Of a DNA stretch of 64,000 nucleotides, positions 11,225-22,684 are shown in pieces. The DNA lies in the NCBI GenBank assembly GCA_023101885.1, contig JALPQD010000516.1, forward strand, positions 957,491-1,021,490, read 5' to 3'. Source of the stretch: Typhlomys cinereus. Taxonomy: Eukaryota > Chordata > Mammalia > Rodentia > Platacanthomyidae. Under the pieces are notes generated by a model. The model ran no database searches. It worked only from the letters and a program-made list of their open reading frames with translations, and was not told the DNA's origin. The position numbers were made by a program, and so were the translations under genes. Position 1 is the first letter of the stretch; each line of letters opens with the position of its first letter.

Positions 11225-12746
11225 CGCAATGACAAGAACAACAAAACACTTTGGTTGTAGAGCCCTCCCTGCCCTCCTTCCCCCCTTCCCCCTGCGTCTC
11301 CAATTTTCTTCACAGTGCCATGGGAGGGGTGCATATGCTGATGGCAGCTTCTGCCCCCTAAAGGTGGCCACCCCATCTTTTCAGCAGCGACCCTGACATG
11401 CAGGTTCCCCCTCTTGAGAGCAGGGACACTTGGTAGGGCTCATGCTGCAGAGTGACCCCAAATTCCTGGGCTTAACACCAGGAGTCCCGGGAAACCCCAC
11501 AGCTCTGACCAAATACCACAGCTGGTCACCTTACTCCAGTGTATCCCAGGCTTTTGCTAAAAAAGTTATTTTCTTCTGATATTCTAATTTAACAGCACCG
11601 AGGGGACATCAGCTGTGCATCACATCTTTGTCCAACAGGAAAATGTCCAATGCCTTTCCTCTTTTACCCCTCCGCTGGAGCCCGCCCCCCATGTCAGGCC
11701 CCTTTAGGCAACAGGGTTTGGGAGTTCATGAGCTGCAAAGTACCAGCCAGACCCGACAGAATGGTGATCAAATGTCCTCTTTTTAAAATTGGACTTTATT
11801 ATTTTAACTGTTGCCAGGACAACCTTAGATCCCAGTTGGTTCCTGGTTCATTTCAGACACGCTTTCAGTGAGCGCCATTTCAAGCCTATTCCTGTCAAAG
11901 AAGGGTGTGGGCTAGAGATGGGTTTCCCATGGGCAGCACGGGCCAGTTGGTAGCAACAGAGGAGACATCATCAGGGCAAGCCATGGTAGCCAGAGCATCC
12001 CTTCCTTTCAGCCCCGGGCTGGTGATTCAACCAGGGGAAGATGTTTTCGTAAGCTGCCAGGTATCGATTCATCTCTTCTGTGCATTGTTAACTCTGAATC
12101 AATGAGGGGGGAGCCACATAAGCCAGAGAGACTCCAGCACAGACCTGTGTCTACTATATAGCCAAGCACAGACTGCTGCACACAGGGGGTTGATATGGCC
12201 CCAACCCTCCAAACAGCCATCTGCACCATCTTCAAACCCTGCACTGCAGGCTTCACGTTAACCAGCCGTGAAACTGAAAGACCAGTTGGGGAAGAGAAAA
12301 GCAGTGAATTGCTCTATGTCTTCTCCCACGTGTGGATGTTCTCAAGGGACACTTGAATGGTGAGGAACCATCTGCTGTTTGGGGTTATCTCTCTTGGGGG
12401 GGGTCTGGTGGCATCGGGGCCCGGCGGGGATTCTTTCCGTAGATCCAGGAACTGTCTGCTATCGCCTCAAGCCGTCAAGCTGTCTGGACACCTCCCTGCA
12501 TCTCGCACCACTTGGGCATTTTTTTTTCATGGTGTTCCTGGTCCTGAGTGTGCGGGGGCCCCTCCGCTCTCCAGTTAGTGCCTGGTTTCTAGAAGAGACT
12601 ATGTGGGACACATTGCATTTTTTTCTTGTCGATATTTTTTCTTCTTTGAGGATTAGTGATATAATTTCATTCACAGAAACACCCTAAATGATTCGCTGTG
12701 AATCTACAAGTTTCCACCCTTAATGACCTGCATTGATTGATACCCG

Positions 12747-12747
<1 letters not shown>
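11225..12747. other. Unique sequence, no gene seen
   Basis: Short frames only. No recognisable repeat or coding similarity. Confidence 0.5.
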
Positions 12748-12801
<54 letters not shown>

Positions 12802-13045
12802 AAAGGGCACTTGAGTCTGTGCCTGTAGAGGCCCAAAGATGACATCAGGAATCACACTGGGTTGCTCTACCTCCTTTTTGCTTTGCTCTGGAGTTTCCTA
12901 AGCTCTGCTGTCCAGGGTCAGAAGTGTAGACTGCTGCATTTCCACCCAGTGTTTTCACATGGAATCTGGGATCTGAACTCAGGTTCTTCTGCTTGCGATG
13001 CAGAGGCTTTAATCAATCCTTGAGTCGCTTCTTCAGCCCCAATAT
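12748..13045 (-). mobile_element. tRNA-derived SINE, older subfamily, with TG tail
   Basis: The TG repeat at 12748-12798 is the antisense CA tail. The antisense body at 12801-13042 contains GAGGCCCAAAGATGACATC, TTGCTTTGCTCTGGAGTTTC and GGATCTGAACTCAGG, and the antisense head TTCTTCAGCCCC closes it. Confidence 0.85.
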
Positions 13046-14378
13046 GACATGTCTATACAGTGCATGTGCAAAAAATGTCTAGAAACCTCAGAGCACATCT
13101 TAGACATTTATTATAGGCAGAATAGGGTAAACACCTGCTTCCCCCCTGGAAGTTTTCCCATTGCAAAATCATAGCTTATTGCCAAATGCTCCAGTTAATG
13201 TGGAAATACTGAGCAATGCAAATTGACTAAATGATGTCAAGTCAATGAACACAGCCAAGCTGCCATGTGTTCTACAGAACAGCACACGGAAGGAGAAAAG
13301 GGAGTGCTAACAGAGAGGGGGTCCCAGACCCCCGGCGCCTCAGCCGCAAGCCCTACCTCTTCCCTGGCTTTTTTGGCAATGCTTAGATGAGAGTTGGTTG
13401 AGCTGTGTTTGGAGAGACCACGTAAAGTCTGGCCACAATGGGAAAGCAGGATCCGTATGTTCTGTTCTGTGGCCAGATCCACAGTGAGCTTACGATACCA
13501 CTACATGCCCACCATCCGATGTGCGTGGAGATGTCACTGCGGGGTCCTGTCCTTGACGCTCCAGTGTGAAGGCTGAACGCTGCCGGAGTTGTGAGCCAGC
13601 CGAGACCAGACTCTTAAAACTGGAGTCAGACACCATTGACCCGCCCGGATGCTCACTTGCTACTGATCCTGCCTATCATCATGGCTCCTCCTCCCTTTCT
13701 TCTACTCCCATCAGCCTCCTGGCCAAATGAAATCAGGATCTGAGCAGTAGAGTCTGGAATTCAAGATGCGTGCGATGCATCTTCTCACGACAGCGAGCTC
13801 ACTGACCTGGATCACCGTTGGCCTTTGTTAAGAAAAGCTCAACTCTCTGCGTTCATTCCAGGTCACATTTTGGACGGCAGCCACTGCTGTCAATCATTCT
13901 GTCCCTCTGCCGCTGATTTGTCCTTGTGTCCACCTTAACCCTCCCTGAGAGTAGAGGGGTGACTTGTTCCTCTTCAAGTGACTTTCAGTGGGGAACCTTA
14001 CTAATCTCTAGAAAACTCAGCTCAGCGCACTTCCTCTCTGAAATCAGTGTGTGTTTAGTAGGCTGCAGAATTCTCAAACATCTAGTGCTCTGAGTTGTTA
14101 ATCAGTAAATAACTCCTCTTACCCCACAGAGCGTGACTCTCCAACAAGTGTACTTGGATTATCAGTGTAGCCAACTTGCAGTGGCAGGACAAAAACACCT
14201 AAATCAACCAGGGCCGTACCTTGTTAATCAACAGTATCCACGCCAACACTATGCTGTGGCCACTGAGTTATGGTGCTATTTTTTCTGGCAAGGAGTTGAG
14301 GGTGAGTGAGGGAGAGAAGAGGAGAGAGGAGGGTAAGGGAGGGGAGGAAAAAGGAAAGGAAGTGTAGTGCAAGATGGT
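13046..14378. other. Mostly unique sequence with dispersed repeat copy B
   Basis: No gene seen. The stretch contains the second copy of the unidentified repeat (13655-13920, listed separately) and a short purine-rich run at 14300-14362. Confidence 0.5.
13655..13920 (+). repeat. Unidentified dispersed repeat, copy B
   Basis: Partner of 10626-10990 in the same orientation. The best matching block is about 13690-13772. Identity is too low and the copies too short to assign a transposon class. Confidence 0.55.
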
Positions 14379-14446
14379 CATGGGTTCAAATCCTCAAGAT
14401 GTTGCTTACTAACTGTGTGACTTGGAACAAGTTCATTGATTTATCT
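14379..14446 (+). mobile_element. MIR fragment, truncated
   Basis: GGGTTCAAATCCTCAAGATG, then TTGCTTACTAACTGTGTGAC, then GAACAAGTT follows the order of the mammal-wide MIR SINE core. It stops where the antisense SINE begins at about 14447. Confidence 0.7.
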
Positions 14447-14690
14447 GAGATTTATTTTTTTTTATTTTGCTAAAGAGAAAGAGAGAGAGACACACACAGA
14501 GAGAGACACAGAGAGAGAGAGAGAATGCATGCCATGGTGCATATGTGATCACAGGACATCTTATCTTTTTGGAAGTCAGTTCTCTGCTTCTACCATGAAG
14601 CCTTCCAGAGATCGAACTCAGGTCCCCAGCTTTGTCCGCGGGTGCTGTTACCTGATGAGTCATCTCATCGACTCTTCTCCGAGATGCTTT
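14447..14690 (-). mobile_element. B3-like SINE with GA-rich tail
   Basis: Antisense SINE: T-rich start, GA repeat at 14475-14524, then GGAAGTCAGTTCTCTGCTTC, GATCGAACTCAGGTCCCC (B box) and the antisense head GATGAGTCATCTCATCG. The tail-side GA expansion is longer than usual for the family. Confidence 0.7.
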
Positions 14691-15982
14691 TGTTCCTTAC
14701 TAGTCAACCGGACCCAACGAACTCCCCTCCCAGGCTTCCTAAGCTGTGTGGATGGAGGAGGGCGCAGGGAGGATGTCTTCTATCCTCAGAGCCCCAGGAG
14801 CAGCATTCCGTGACAAAGACGAGTGAAGCCAAGTGGCGGCCCCTGCTTTGTGCGCTTGGATCCCCCACGGCAGCACCCGAAGCCTCAGGCTCTCACCTCC
14901 TCCCTCTATGTCTGAATCCAGGGGCAAAGCTGATGCACCCTTCTGTCCCCACCATCTCCTTTTGTGGTGTCCTGAACTGCTTGGACATACTGCTCAGTGT
15001 CCATCCCTTGGAAGTACCCCTACTTCTCACACTGTGTGTGGGGGGGGCTGTGAGACTTTTTGAGTCTTACTCTGTCATTTTGATTTTCATTTCTTAAACC
15101 ATTTGAGTAGTTAAATCGGTTACAGCACTTAATAGAATTTCATGAGCTTGTTCCTAGGGCATTGGATTTTATTGCGCCAGGCTTTCTCGCCATGGGGGGG
15201 CACAGGTGGTGAGGTTGACGCCCCTTAGCTTGGCATTGTTGCTTGATTTTCATCAGCTCTGTGTGTGTTCCATCAATCAAGTGTGGGGCTCTATCTCCTA
15301 TCTTAATTACAGAACCTAAAATAATATTTGAGGCTGCTTGGAATAGCGCTGATAGACTTCACGCTACGAAGCAATGAGTCAACCACAGATGCAGCTGAGG
15401 TGCTCGTGGGAGTGTGGAGCCGTGGAGACTGAGAGGCGGCGCGTGTGCCTGTGCTGGTGTCAGGAGTCACGTGTGCATGTGCTGGTGTGACCTTGGACAG
15501 AGGCAAGGCACGGGTGCATGCTGCCTGCTGATCACTGTGATGTAGCGTGGGAAAACCCGGCACTTGCATTGTAAATATTTACTCGGGCGGAGCAGACACA
15601 GCCCAGAGTTGGAAGAGAGACATTTGACAGGTCGCTGAGCCCTAGAGATGGAATGCTAGTTAAGGGAGCCGCCTGCGTCATCAGGGTACTTTCTAGTCTC
15701 CTCAGACCTCAGGGACCAGAGACGGCAAAGGTGGCAAGAGGAGCGTTCTAAGCTCTGGGTGCTGGATCCTGTGTGTGTGCATGAGATGGGGAGAAAGCAG
15801 GAGTTTGGGTCAGAGAGGACATGAAAAGCATCACGGCAATGTCCATCATCCATCCTAAGGTGAACGTGACCAGGAGCCACGGGAAGCACTTAGATACCCA
15901 GAGCGGCAGAGGCATCTTGCAAGATCCAGTAATGGACTCATGTCAATCAACCAACACTGAATCCATTAGTTTCTCTAGCTGT
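14691..15982. other. Unique sequence, no gene seen
   Basis: Overlapping frames on both strands, up to 151 codons, without recognisable domains. A short tandem duplication of period 28 (GTGTGCMTGTGCTGGTGT) lies at 15443-15488. Confidence 0.5.
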
Positions 15983-16110
15983 CATCCGGTCCTTGCTTTC
16001 ATGGTGCTGTGACCAAACATGAGTTAAAGGAGAAAGGATTTATTTTGGTGCTGGGAACTATAGAGTTCAGTCCATGTTTGTTAGCTTCATGCCCTTAGAA
16101 CATCATGACA

Positions 16111-16144
<34 letters not shown>

Positions 16145-16366
16145 AAGAGAGCATGAGAGAGAGAGAGAGACTTTGTCATCTCTCTATGTATGAATGAGAT
16201 GCAGGGAAAGATACAGGAAAGGGCCAGGGGCTGGAAGCAGAGAACAAAGAAAATCAGCTGTCAGTCACAAACCTGCTCCAACTAGGTTCTTCTTAAGTTT
16301 CTAGAACCTCTCAAGTTAGTGCCGCTAGGATGAAGCATTCGAAGTGCGGCTGTGGAGGACATTTCT
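15983..16366 (-). mobile_element. ERVL-MaLR solo LTR, antisense, carrying a TG repeat
   Basis: The antisense 3' end shows GGTGCTGTGACCAAACATGA and AGGATTTATTTTGGTGCTGG (reverse of the AATAAA region). Further on are GGGGCTGGAAGCAGAGAAC and CCTGCTCCAACTAGG, in the same order as the related LTRs at 51157, 58522 and 62379. A TG/GA microsatellite at 16113-16170 grew inside it. Boundaries are approximate. Confidence 0.7.
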
Positions 16367-16594
16367 GCACGTGTCTGCAGGATCATGCATCCCGCCTTTT
16401 CTGGTTTTATCATCAGACTTTGCCTTTCCTAAAACTGCAGGTGAAGATAACCTCTGACATTAGAAGTTGCCTGTGAGCAGGACTGAGTTCAAGCTGGTTC
16501 TCAAGTATCTGTGATGAGAAGCAGAAGCAGATGTTGCATGGATGGAGTGGGACCGGGATTGTCAGCCCAACAGATGAGCGGGTATTACGGGCCC

Positions 16595-16631
<37 letters not shown>

Positions 16632-17320
16632 ACACACACACACAGAGTTCACATTGACTCTAGGCAACACGTATCAGAGTGATAACATTGGGCAGCATAA
16701 CACATCATTTACCTCCCAAGCAGTCTGTTGAAATTCACTTGTTTTGAATATGCTTTCTCTTCGTTTACTCAGTTACATTCAGACATTAGCAATGTTCACC
16801 TTCTGTCTCAAGTGTGATGCTTTTCTTAACCAGGATCTTAAGAAGCTCTGTCCAACTCTCACAAAGCAGGGTACATAACACTATCTACGACCCTCACATA
16901 AACAGCAAAGGACCTCAGGGAAATCAAAGGTAGCCCTAGACTTCCTTGGCCCACATTCTGAGAAAATTACCCTTAACACCCATCACCATGTAGGTCAATG
17001 GTGACAACCCTCAGGCTGCGATTGAAAGAGGCAATAGGAAGTCTCCAGGGAGCTCCAGGAAACGCAGAGACTTCATAGCGGGCCTCGCGCTCGCCCCTCA
17101 GGCTGGATCTGAAAACAGCTGTGGAGTCAGATCAACAGTGGCTCCACTTGTATCAACACAGAAGCAGGGAACTGGTGCATGCAGCGGAGAGTCACGGTCA
17201 GCTCTGCCAGTCCTTGGCAATCTCAGCTTGACCATGATGGGGGCAGTCACAGGTGCCCGTACGATGAAGAAAGAGAACGCTGATCCAAACGCACAACTCT
17301 CTTTAGACTTGAAGTCACAG
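16367..17320. other. Unique sequence with a CA repeat
   Basis: A CA repeat of about 24 units lies at 16598-16645. The remainder shows no gene or recognisable repeat. Confidence 0.5.
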
Positions 17321-17324
17321 CTTT

Positions 17325-17605
17325 TGCTTTGCAAGCAAAAGGATGCTCACATTTCGCATAAAAACAATGGACAGAAATGGCGTCAACTCGCACTTCAGGC
17401 CTTGGAAGGTGGAGCCTGGGAAACCCCAGAGCAAAGCAATAAGGAGGTAGCGCCATCCAGGGTGACTCCCGTGGGCCTCCATAGGTACACACTCAAGTGC
17501 CCTCTTGTACACACACACGTGTACACACACACATGCACACACACGCACACACACATGCACACACACATGCACACACACACACATGCACACACACACACAG
17601 AAAGT
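17325..17605 (+). mobile_element. tRNA-derived SINE, older subfamily, degraded head, CA tail
   Basis: Body CTTGGAAGGTGGAGCCTGGG, AAACCCCAGAGCAAAGCAAT and GGGCCTCCATAGGTACACAC, then a CACA/GCACA repeat at 17508-17600. Only TTTGCAAGCAAAAGGATG remains of the head. Confidence 0.75.
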
Positions 17606-17724
17606 ATCTATCTGAGATTATGACACTTTGCAGCTGCCACATGCTAGCCAAATCAATATGGACTAGTCAATTTGATACAAAAAAAGTTCACATGCTAGAA
17701 AATGATAAAAAAACACACAAAAAA

Positions 17725-17932
17725 TAATAGCTACTGCTATTTGGTGAGGGTTTCCTGTAGGTCAGAAATTTGATTTGTATACTCTATATCTGCCATCTGG
17801 TTTAGTTAGCATTAAATTGTTCATGTATTCCAATATATGATTCTAACAAGCCTGAAACTGTGTCCTAGATATTTTCCTTGCCTTGTAACTGAGAGAGCTG
17901 TCTCAAATTAATCCACTTGCCCAGCTATTCAA
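17725..17932 (-). mobile_element. MIR remnant, antisense, low identity
   Basis: Ordered weak matches to antisense MIR: TTCCTGTAGGTCAG, ATTCTAACAAGCCTG, AACTGAGAGAGCTGTC and CCACTTGCCCAGCTATTC. Old and degenerate. Confidence 0.45.
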
Positions 17933-17944
17933 ATCTTGATCTTG

Positions 17945-18145
17945 CATTTTTTTAAAAAAAAAATTATTTTCTCTTGAGACAGGGTCTCACATATCCCAGG
18001 CTGGCTTCGTCCTTGAGATGTAGCAGAGGGTGATCTTGAACTCGGTCCTCTTGCCACTACCTCCGGAGTGCTGTGATTATGCTAGGGATGGAACACGGTG
18101 CGTGCTAGCTTAGCACTGTCCTAGCTGGGCTGCCTCTCTGGCTCT
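17945..18145 (-). mobile_element. B1/B4-like SINE, antisense
   Basis: T/A-rich tail, then GAGACAGGGTCTCACATATC, CCAGGCTGGCTTCG, TTGAACTCGGTCCTC and GAGTGCTGTGATTATGC, all diagnostic of the 7SL-derived B1 unit. The stretch GTGCTAGCTTAGCACTGTCC at the right suggests an ID-type 5' part, as in B4. Confidence 0.85.
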
Positions 18146-19521
18146 TGATCTGGCTTCAAGGTCAATGTCCGGAGCCCTGTGAACACGTGACCCACGTGGT
18201 CACCACAGGGTTCATGGAAACCCACGACTGCTTCCACCCTGGCCAAGGCGGAGAGAACCAATGACAAGCACCCGCCTTGGCCGAGTCCAGCTTGAGTTCC
18301 AGCTGTATACACCCCTCACCTCTTCTTCCTCTGTTGCTATAAATGGAGTCACTCTGAGATGATTCTGTAGCCGCTTTCAGAGTCAGTCTGAAAGTAAAAT
18401 ATTTCCAGGTAAATATTTGGGGTGGAGGGCAGCCGGACCCCTTCTTTCTTTCTCTCCAGGAGCAGTCATGTAAGAAGGAGGCAGTGTTTTCCAATCCTAA
18501 TTGCAAAAAGCGCCACCAAAGACTGAGCGATTCTGATTTGCTCCAGATACTCTGGGTCGATTTGAACAAAGTCAGTGTCGAGGACGCTCATGGCAAGACC
18601 ATTGGGAGTGGAACGCGGATGAGAGGAAACTGGGTCTAGAATCAGATCTCTGGCTCCTTCCCCCTTCCCCTCCCCCTAAGCGTGCTCCTTGACTTCTCCC
18701 GGTCCCCAGGCCCTGTGACGATGGTACCTATAGCAACCTCCTGCGGTCGTGGAGACGATGGAGATGACTGTGCCTTTTCCCTTTTCCCATGGGTGAGTCA
18801 CCGCTCTGAAAACAGCATCTTAGACCAACCACACCCATGCGGTCACCGGCGAAAGTCAGGATGTGTCCAGTTCCCGTAGCCAGCCTTTCCGTCTGCATCC
18901 AACCCACAAATATCTCGTATTAAGAAGCAAAAGGGTCATCTTGCTTGAGGGGACCTATTTTAGTTTTCTGTTGCATGAAATGGATACTTTAGCAGTCGGG
19001 AACCTGCCCACCACTGTCTCATTATCCCCCCATGCCGCCACTGCCCCCAGGGCGTGGAGTAAAAGTTTGGTGTGTTCTCTTGCCCAATGTGCTAAGAACG
19101 GGGTCTAGGGTGGAATCAGATAACGATGGCTTTGGAATGCTTGGGACTTTGTTTTTCTGCCTACCAAGGGCAGGTGGAGACCCAAGGAGACTCTGGGGTA
19201 TCTCCACTAGCAGGGTAGAACCCTTGTTCTTACAAGGATAAGCTGAGAATCAGTCCAGGTCAGATGCATGCAAAGGAGAGGCCGTTAGTCTGTGGTCACA
19301 GACCCTAAGGGTCAGTTCAGTAGGGTTGGGAGGTGGGGGGAGTCTGAGCTCAGCCAGAGATGCTAACTGCTCTTCTGGTCTTTTAGAGTCCAAGAAGGCA
19401 AGGTGAGGCAGGAACTCATGTCTGCAGGCGCAGAGAAGTGGAGAAGCATTGTTAGAACACATTGGTTAGAATCACTGTTAGTGCTGAACGTAAGTTCTGC
19501 AATTTTATACTGCAAGTCCTC

Positions 19522-19523
<2 letters not shown>
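18146..19523. other. Unique sequence, no gene seen
   Basis: Short frames on both strands without recognisable domains. Confidence 0.5.
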
Positions 19524-19573
<50 letters not shown>

Positions 19574-19830
19574 TTTTACATGTGGTGGGTGTTCATGTGT
19601 ATGTATGTGTGTATATGTGCCCGTGGAGGCCCAAGTTGACACTGGGAATCATCCTGGATTGTTCTCCTTATTGCTTTGCTCTGAGGACCCCAGGCTCTGC
19701 TTTCCAGGGCTGGAATTGTAAGCTGTCTTCATATCCATCTGGCATTTTTACACAGGATCTGGACATTCAATCTCAAGTCCTGTTGCTTATGAGGCAGAGA
19801 CTTTAACCCTCAGCCCTCTCCCCACCACTG
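19524..19830 (-). mobile_element. tRNA-derived SINE, older subfamily, with TG tail
   Basis: The TG repeat at 19524-19571 is the antisense tail. It is followed by GTGGAGGCCCAAGTTGACAC, ATTGCTTTGCTCTGAGGACC and TCAATCTCAAGTCCTG, with the antisense head ACCCTCAGCCCTCTCCCC at the right. Confidence 0.8.
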
Positions 19831-19984
19831 AAGTCCTCCTCCTGGCATTCAATCTGCGTTAAGCAAAGACATTTGCGACAGGGAAGTTGAGTAATTAACT
19901 AGCCACCGTCAGACTCTCTGGCAGCACCCAAACTGTCTTGAGCAAAAGGATTCTCAGCCTAACAGTCAACCAGACTATTCTGGC

Positions 19985-20340
19985 TGTTGTGAACCCTTGA
20001 ACACACCTGAGACCACTTGGTGCACGATTATATCTAATGCCCTGGCTCATGAACGCACAGCCAGGGACAACGCTGTAACCACAGTCCTCGAGGAGTCATT
20101 TCCACCTTGGCCAAAGGGGGCGCACGTCCCCTCTGGAACACGACACTGGGTGCTAAGGGGCAAGGCCATGATTGGACTAAAACCAATCTGAGTCAGCTCT
20201 GAAAGACTGTGATTGGAGCGATGATGCAAGGCCGTGATTGGCCAATCAAATAGCTTTGATTGGCTCATACACCCATCGCCTAATCCACTTCCTTTTATAA
20301 AAAAGGAAGAAAAAGCTGGTTGATCACTCGGCAGACAAGG
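19985..20340 (+). promoter_or_regulatory. Promoter-like segment: six CCAAT boxes and a TATA box, probable LTR U3
   Basis: Six CCAAT or reverse ATTGG pentamers begin at 20171, 20183, 20212, 20237, 20242 and 20259. A TATA-like TTTTATAAAA follows at 20293-20302. This is the spacing and order of a TATA promoter driven by NF-Y. The segment may start as an LTR at TGTTGTGAACCC (19985), but I found no matching CA end, primer-binding site or second copy, so the LTR reading is inference. A host promoter is less likely, because no exon follows. Confidence 0.5.
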
Positions 20341-21823
20341 AATAGAAAAGGTTTATTGATTACCTAGTTACACGGCATGACGGCCAGACTGATTCTCTGG
20401 GAAGGGAGAAGATGGGGATCTCAAGGTGGAACAGGGAATTTTAATCTCTGGGAATGTGGGCGGGGAGGAGAGAGGGAAGGGACCTGATTTCATGAGGTCA
20501 TCAAACACTAGCGGGGTTCACAAGTGCCGGAGGGTGGGACCGGCAAGCAGGGTGCCGCGTGGGCACCCTGCCATTTGATCAGCTTTGCCTGGCCTGTGTA
20601 CAGCTGCGTTGGGACGCGTCTGCCCGGCAAGGGTGCCGCTGCAGGTGGCCTGGTACTGGCTTCAAGCAGCGTCCTGAAGGCCCCACGAGGGACAGATGGC
20701 ATGGGCACTGCCTGGTGGCACCACGGGGGCCGTTCACAGGCCCCCGTACTTCCCCGAGCCATGTCGGTACCAAAGACTATCCAGTCCCCCAACGCAGCTC
20801 CACTTGCCACTGGGCCTGTTCCCCAGCCCTGGGTCAGCTTTCCAGAGTAGAATGTTAGCACCATTGCTTCTTGGGGCGGAGCCCTTAAGGCTGGAGAAAC
20901 GGCCGTGTGAGACCCAGGGCCCGCACTCCAGCTGCAGCTGAACCCACTAGGTGAAGCCTTACTCACCTCCGCTAATCCTTCCTGCCAATCCCGTAAGTCT
21001 GCAGGGCTCTGCTTCCCGAAGGGAAGGGGGGAAGTCTACAGACCGGTGAGATCCCCAAGAACCCTGGTTGCTCCCCAGTGTTGACCCAACAGACTCCGCG
21101 CCCGGAATCCCACCAGTAGTCCCCAGAGGAGCAGATGAAAACCCTGAGAGTGGCTAGGGCAAAGGGAAGAAGGGGAGCGGGCCTGGAAGTAAGTAGAAGA
21201 TTGGAGGGAGGGAGTCGGGGCAGGGCACCTGCAAGCCTGGGTCCCCCAGAATTCTAGAGAGCTGCAGCGTTAAGAATGGAAGAGCTCAGCCTGAGAACAC
21301 TGCTAACGCTGGCTGCTGCCCAAGGCAGAGGTCTGAGGCCTCACTGTACGTGTCCCCCTTGTGGAATCTGGGGGTGGGGGTGACACTATAGGACATTACT
21401 TGCCTCTGTTTCACACCCCCTCCACCTCTGACAGCAGCCACTTGCTTCCATCGACCTCTGAATCTAAGGAACGCTTCAAGAGACCAGCATTACAGTTGCA
21501 GAAAGGAAGGACCCAGGCTAGTTCTTGGGCGTCCGAGGATCCAAAGTCTTGATTTACAGACATCATTTGCTGAGTTCCCCCTTGTTCCCCCTTGACTGGA
21601 GGAGGCACAATCTGGTTTGCATTAGGAGCTCACCCCTCCCCCGACACACACCTAATCTGCTCCAGCCCAGAATCTGGTGGGTGAGAAACCAGTTTAACCA
21701 CAAGAGTTTAGCCAGCCAATGTGAGCAGCTTTGTTTCAGGTTTAGTTTGAGTAAACAGGATTCTCGAAAAGTTGGGCTATTATTTTTAGAAGAAAAGGCC
21801 AAAAGAAAAAAGAGAAAAAAACC
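20341..21823. other. GC-rich unique sequence downstream of the CCAAT cluster
   Basis: From about 20500 to 21000 this is GC-rich with scattered CpG. The minus strand carries AATAAA at about 20351-20356 and a 152-codon frame (20508-20966) with no recognisable domain. It could be old retroviral internal sequence or an unrelated unique stretch. No gene is called. Confidence 0.4.
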
Positions 21824-21824
21824 A

Positions 21825-21990
21825 GGGCTGTAGCTTAAGAGAGTGCTTGCCCAGCACACACAACAACCTGGGTTCGATCCCAACCATTTTCAAAGTGTAG
21901 TCAGGAGGATCAGAAGTGCTCAAGGTCACCTTCTGAAACGGAGGGAGGTTGGAGCCAGCCGAAGCTAGAGACCCTGTCAGCAGACTGACC
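21825..21990 (+). mobile_element. B4/RSINE1-like composite SINE
   Basis: The left part is ID-like: GGGCTGTAGCTTAAGAGAGT, GCTTGCCCAGCAC, GGGTTCGATCCC. The right part is B1-like: GTCAGGAGGATCAGAAGTGC, TTGGAGCCAGCC, GAGACCCTGTC. This tRNA plus B1 fusion is the defining structure of the B4 family. Confidence 0.8.
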
Positions 21991-22159
21991 GACATAGAGC
22001 CCCCAGGGCTTTAAAACCTTAGGTCATCTATCCCGTGGTCAGGCCGTCTATCACATCTAAAGGATTTGACATAGATGACGTGAGGCGTGAGAGTCGCTTA
22101 GCAAATCTTCAAGCTACAAGAGTCAAGAGTAGAAACCAAAGGCAAAGATCTCATGGAAC

Positions 22160-22367
22160 TAAGAGGGGCTGGCAAAGCAACGCCCCTGGAGCCAAATGCA
22201 GCTGCCTCTTGCTTTGCGTAAAGTTCTATTGGAAGATGAACCGTGGCTGCATGGTTGAGGACGATTCGCTGTTAAAATGATACCACCACAAAGAAGTACC
22301 GTGGCAAAGGTGCAAATACTTGCTAGCTGGCCTTTTCTAGAGAAATATTTGCCAACCCTTGATCTAA
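22160..22367 (+). mobile_element. hAT-Charlie-type DNA transposon remnant
   Basis: AAAGTTCTATTGGAAGATGA, then GTGCAAATACTTGCTAGCTG, then GGCCTTTTCTAGAGAAATAT and TTGCCAACCCTTG follow the order of a widespread mammalian nonautonomous hAT element whose end reads CAGGGGTTGGCAAA. Old and degenerate; the exact family name was not checked. Confidence 0.65.
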
Positions 22368-22418
22368 TTGACGAAAGAGCATAAAACGTATGGCTGCAAA
22401 CTGTGTAGATGTCTCCAG

Positions 22419-22434
22419 AAAAAAAAAAAAAAAA
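22419..22434 (+). repeat. Poly(A) run
   Basis: Sixteen A residues. No retroposed gene is recognisable upstream. Confidence 0.9.
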
Positions 22435-22631
22435 GAGGCAGGGGACTGATCCCCACGGTTCATTTCTTCCTAAGTACTGTGCTGTTTGACAGCCGCTTTC
22501 TTTATTCCACATCCGCCAAGCTTTAATTAAGCATCTATTAGGGGTCAGGAGCTCTTCCCTGTGTTATGGTGATGATGGGTGATAAAACTGGCTGCTTGTC
22601 TGCTTGAATTTACTCTGAGCAGGGCAGGCAT

Positions 22632-22684
22632 TGCTGCTGCCGCTGCTGCTGCTGCCGCTGCTGCTGCTGCCACTGCTGCTGCAG
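22632..22684 (+). repeat. CTG/CAG trinucleotide repeat, interrupted
   Basis: About 18 triplets, mostly CTG with CCG and CAC interruptions at regular places. Poly-Ala and poly-Ser open frames on the minus strand come from it. There is no evidence that it lies in a transcript. Confidence 0.95.

Noticed and set aside
19985..20340. Firm call of a solo LTR around the CCAAT cluster
   Set aside because: No matching CA terminus with target-site duplication was found, so it is listed only as promoter-like.
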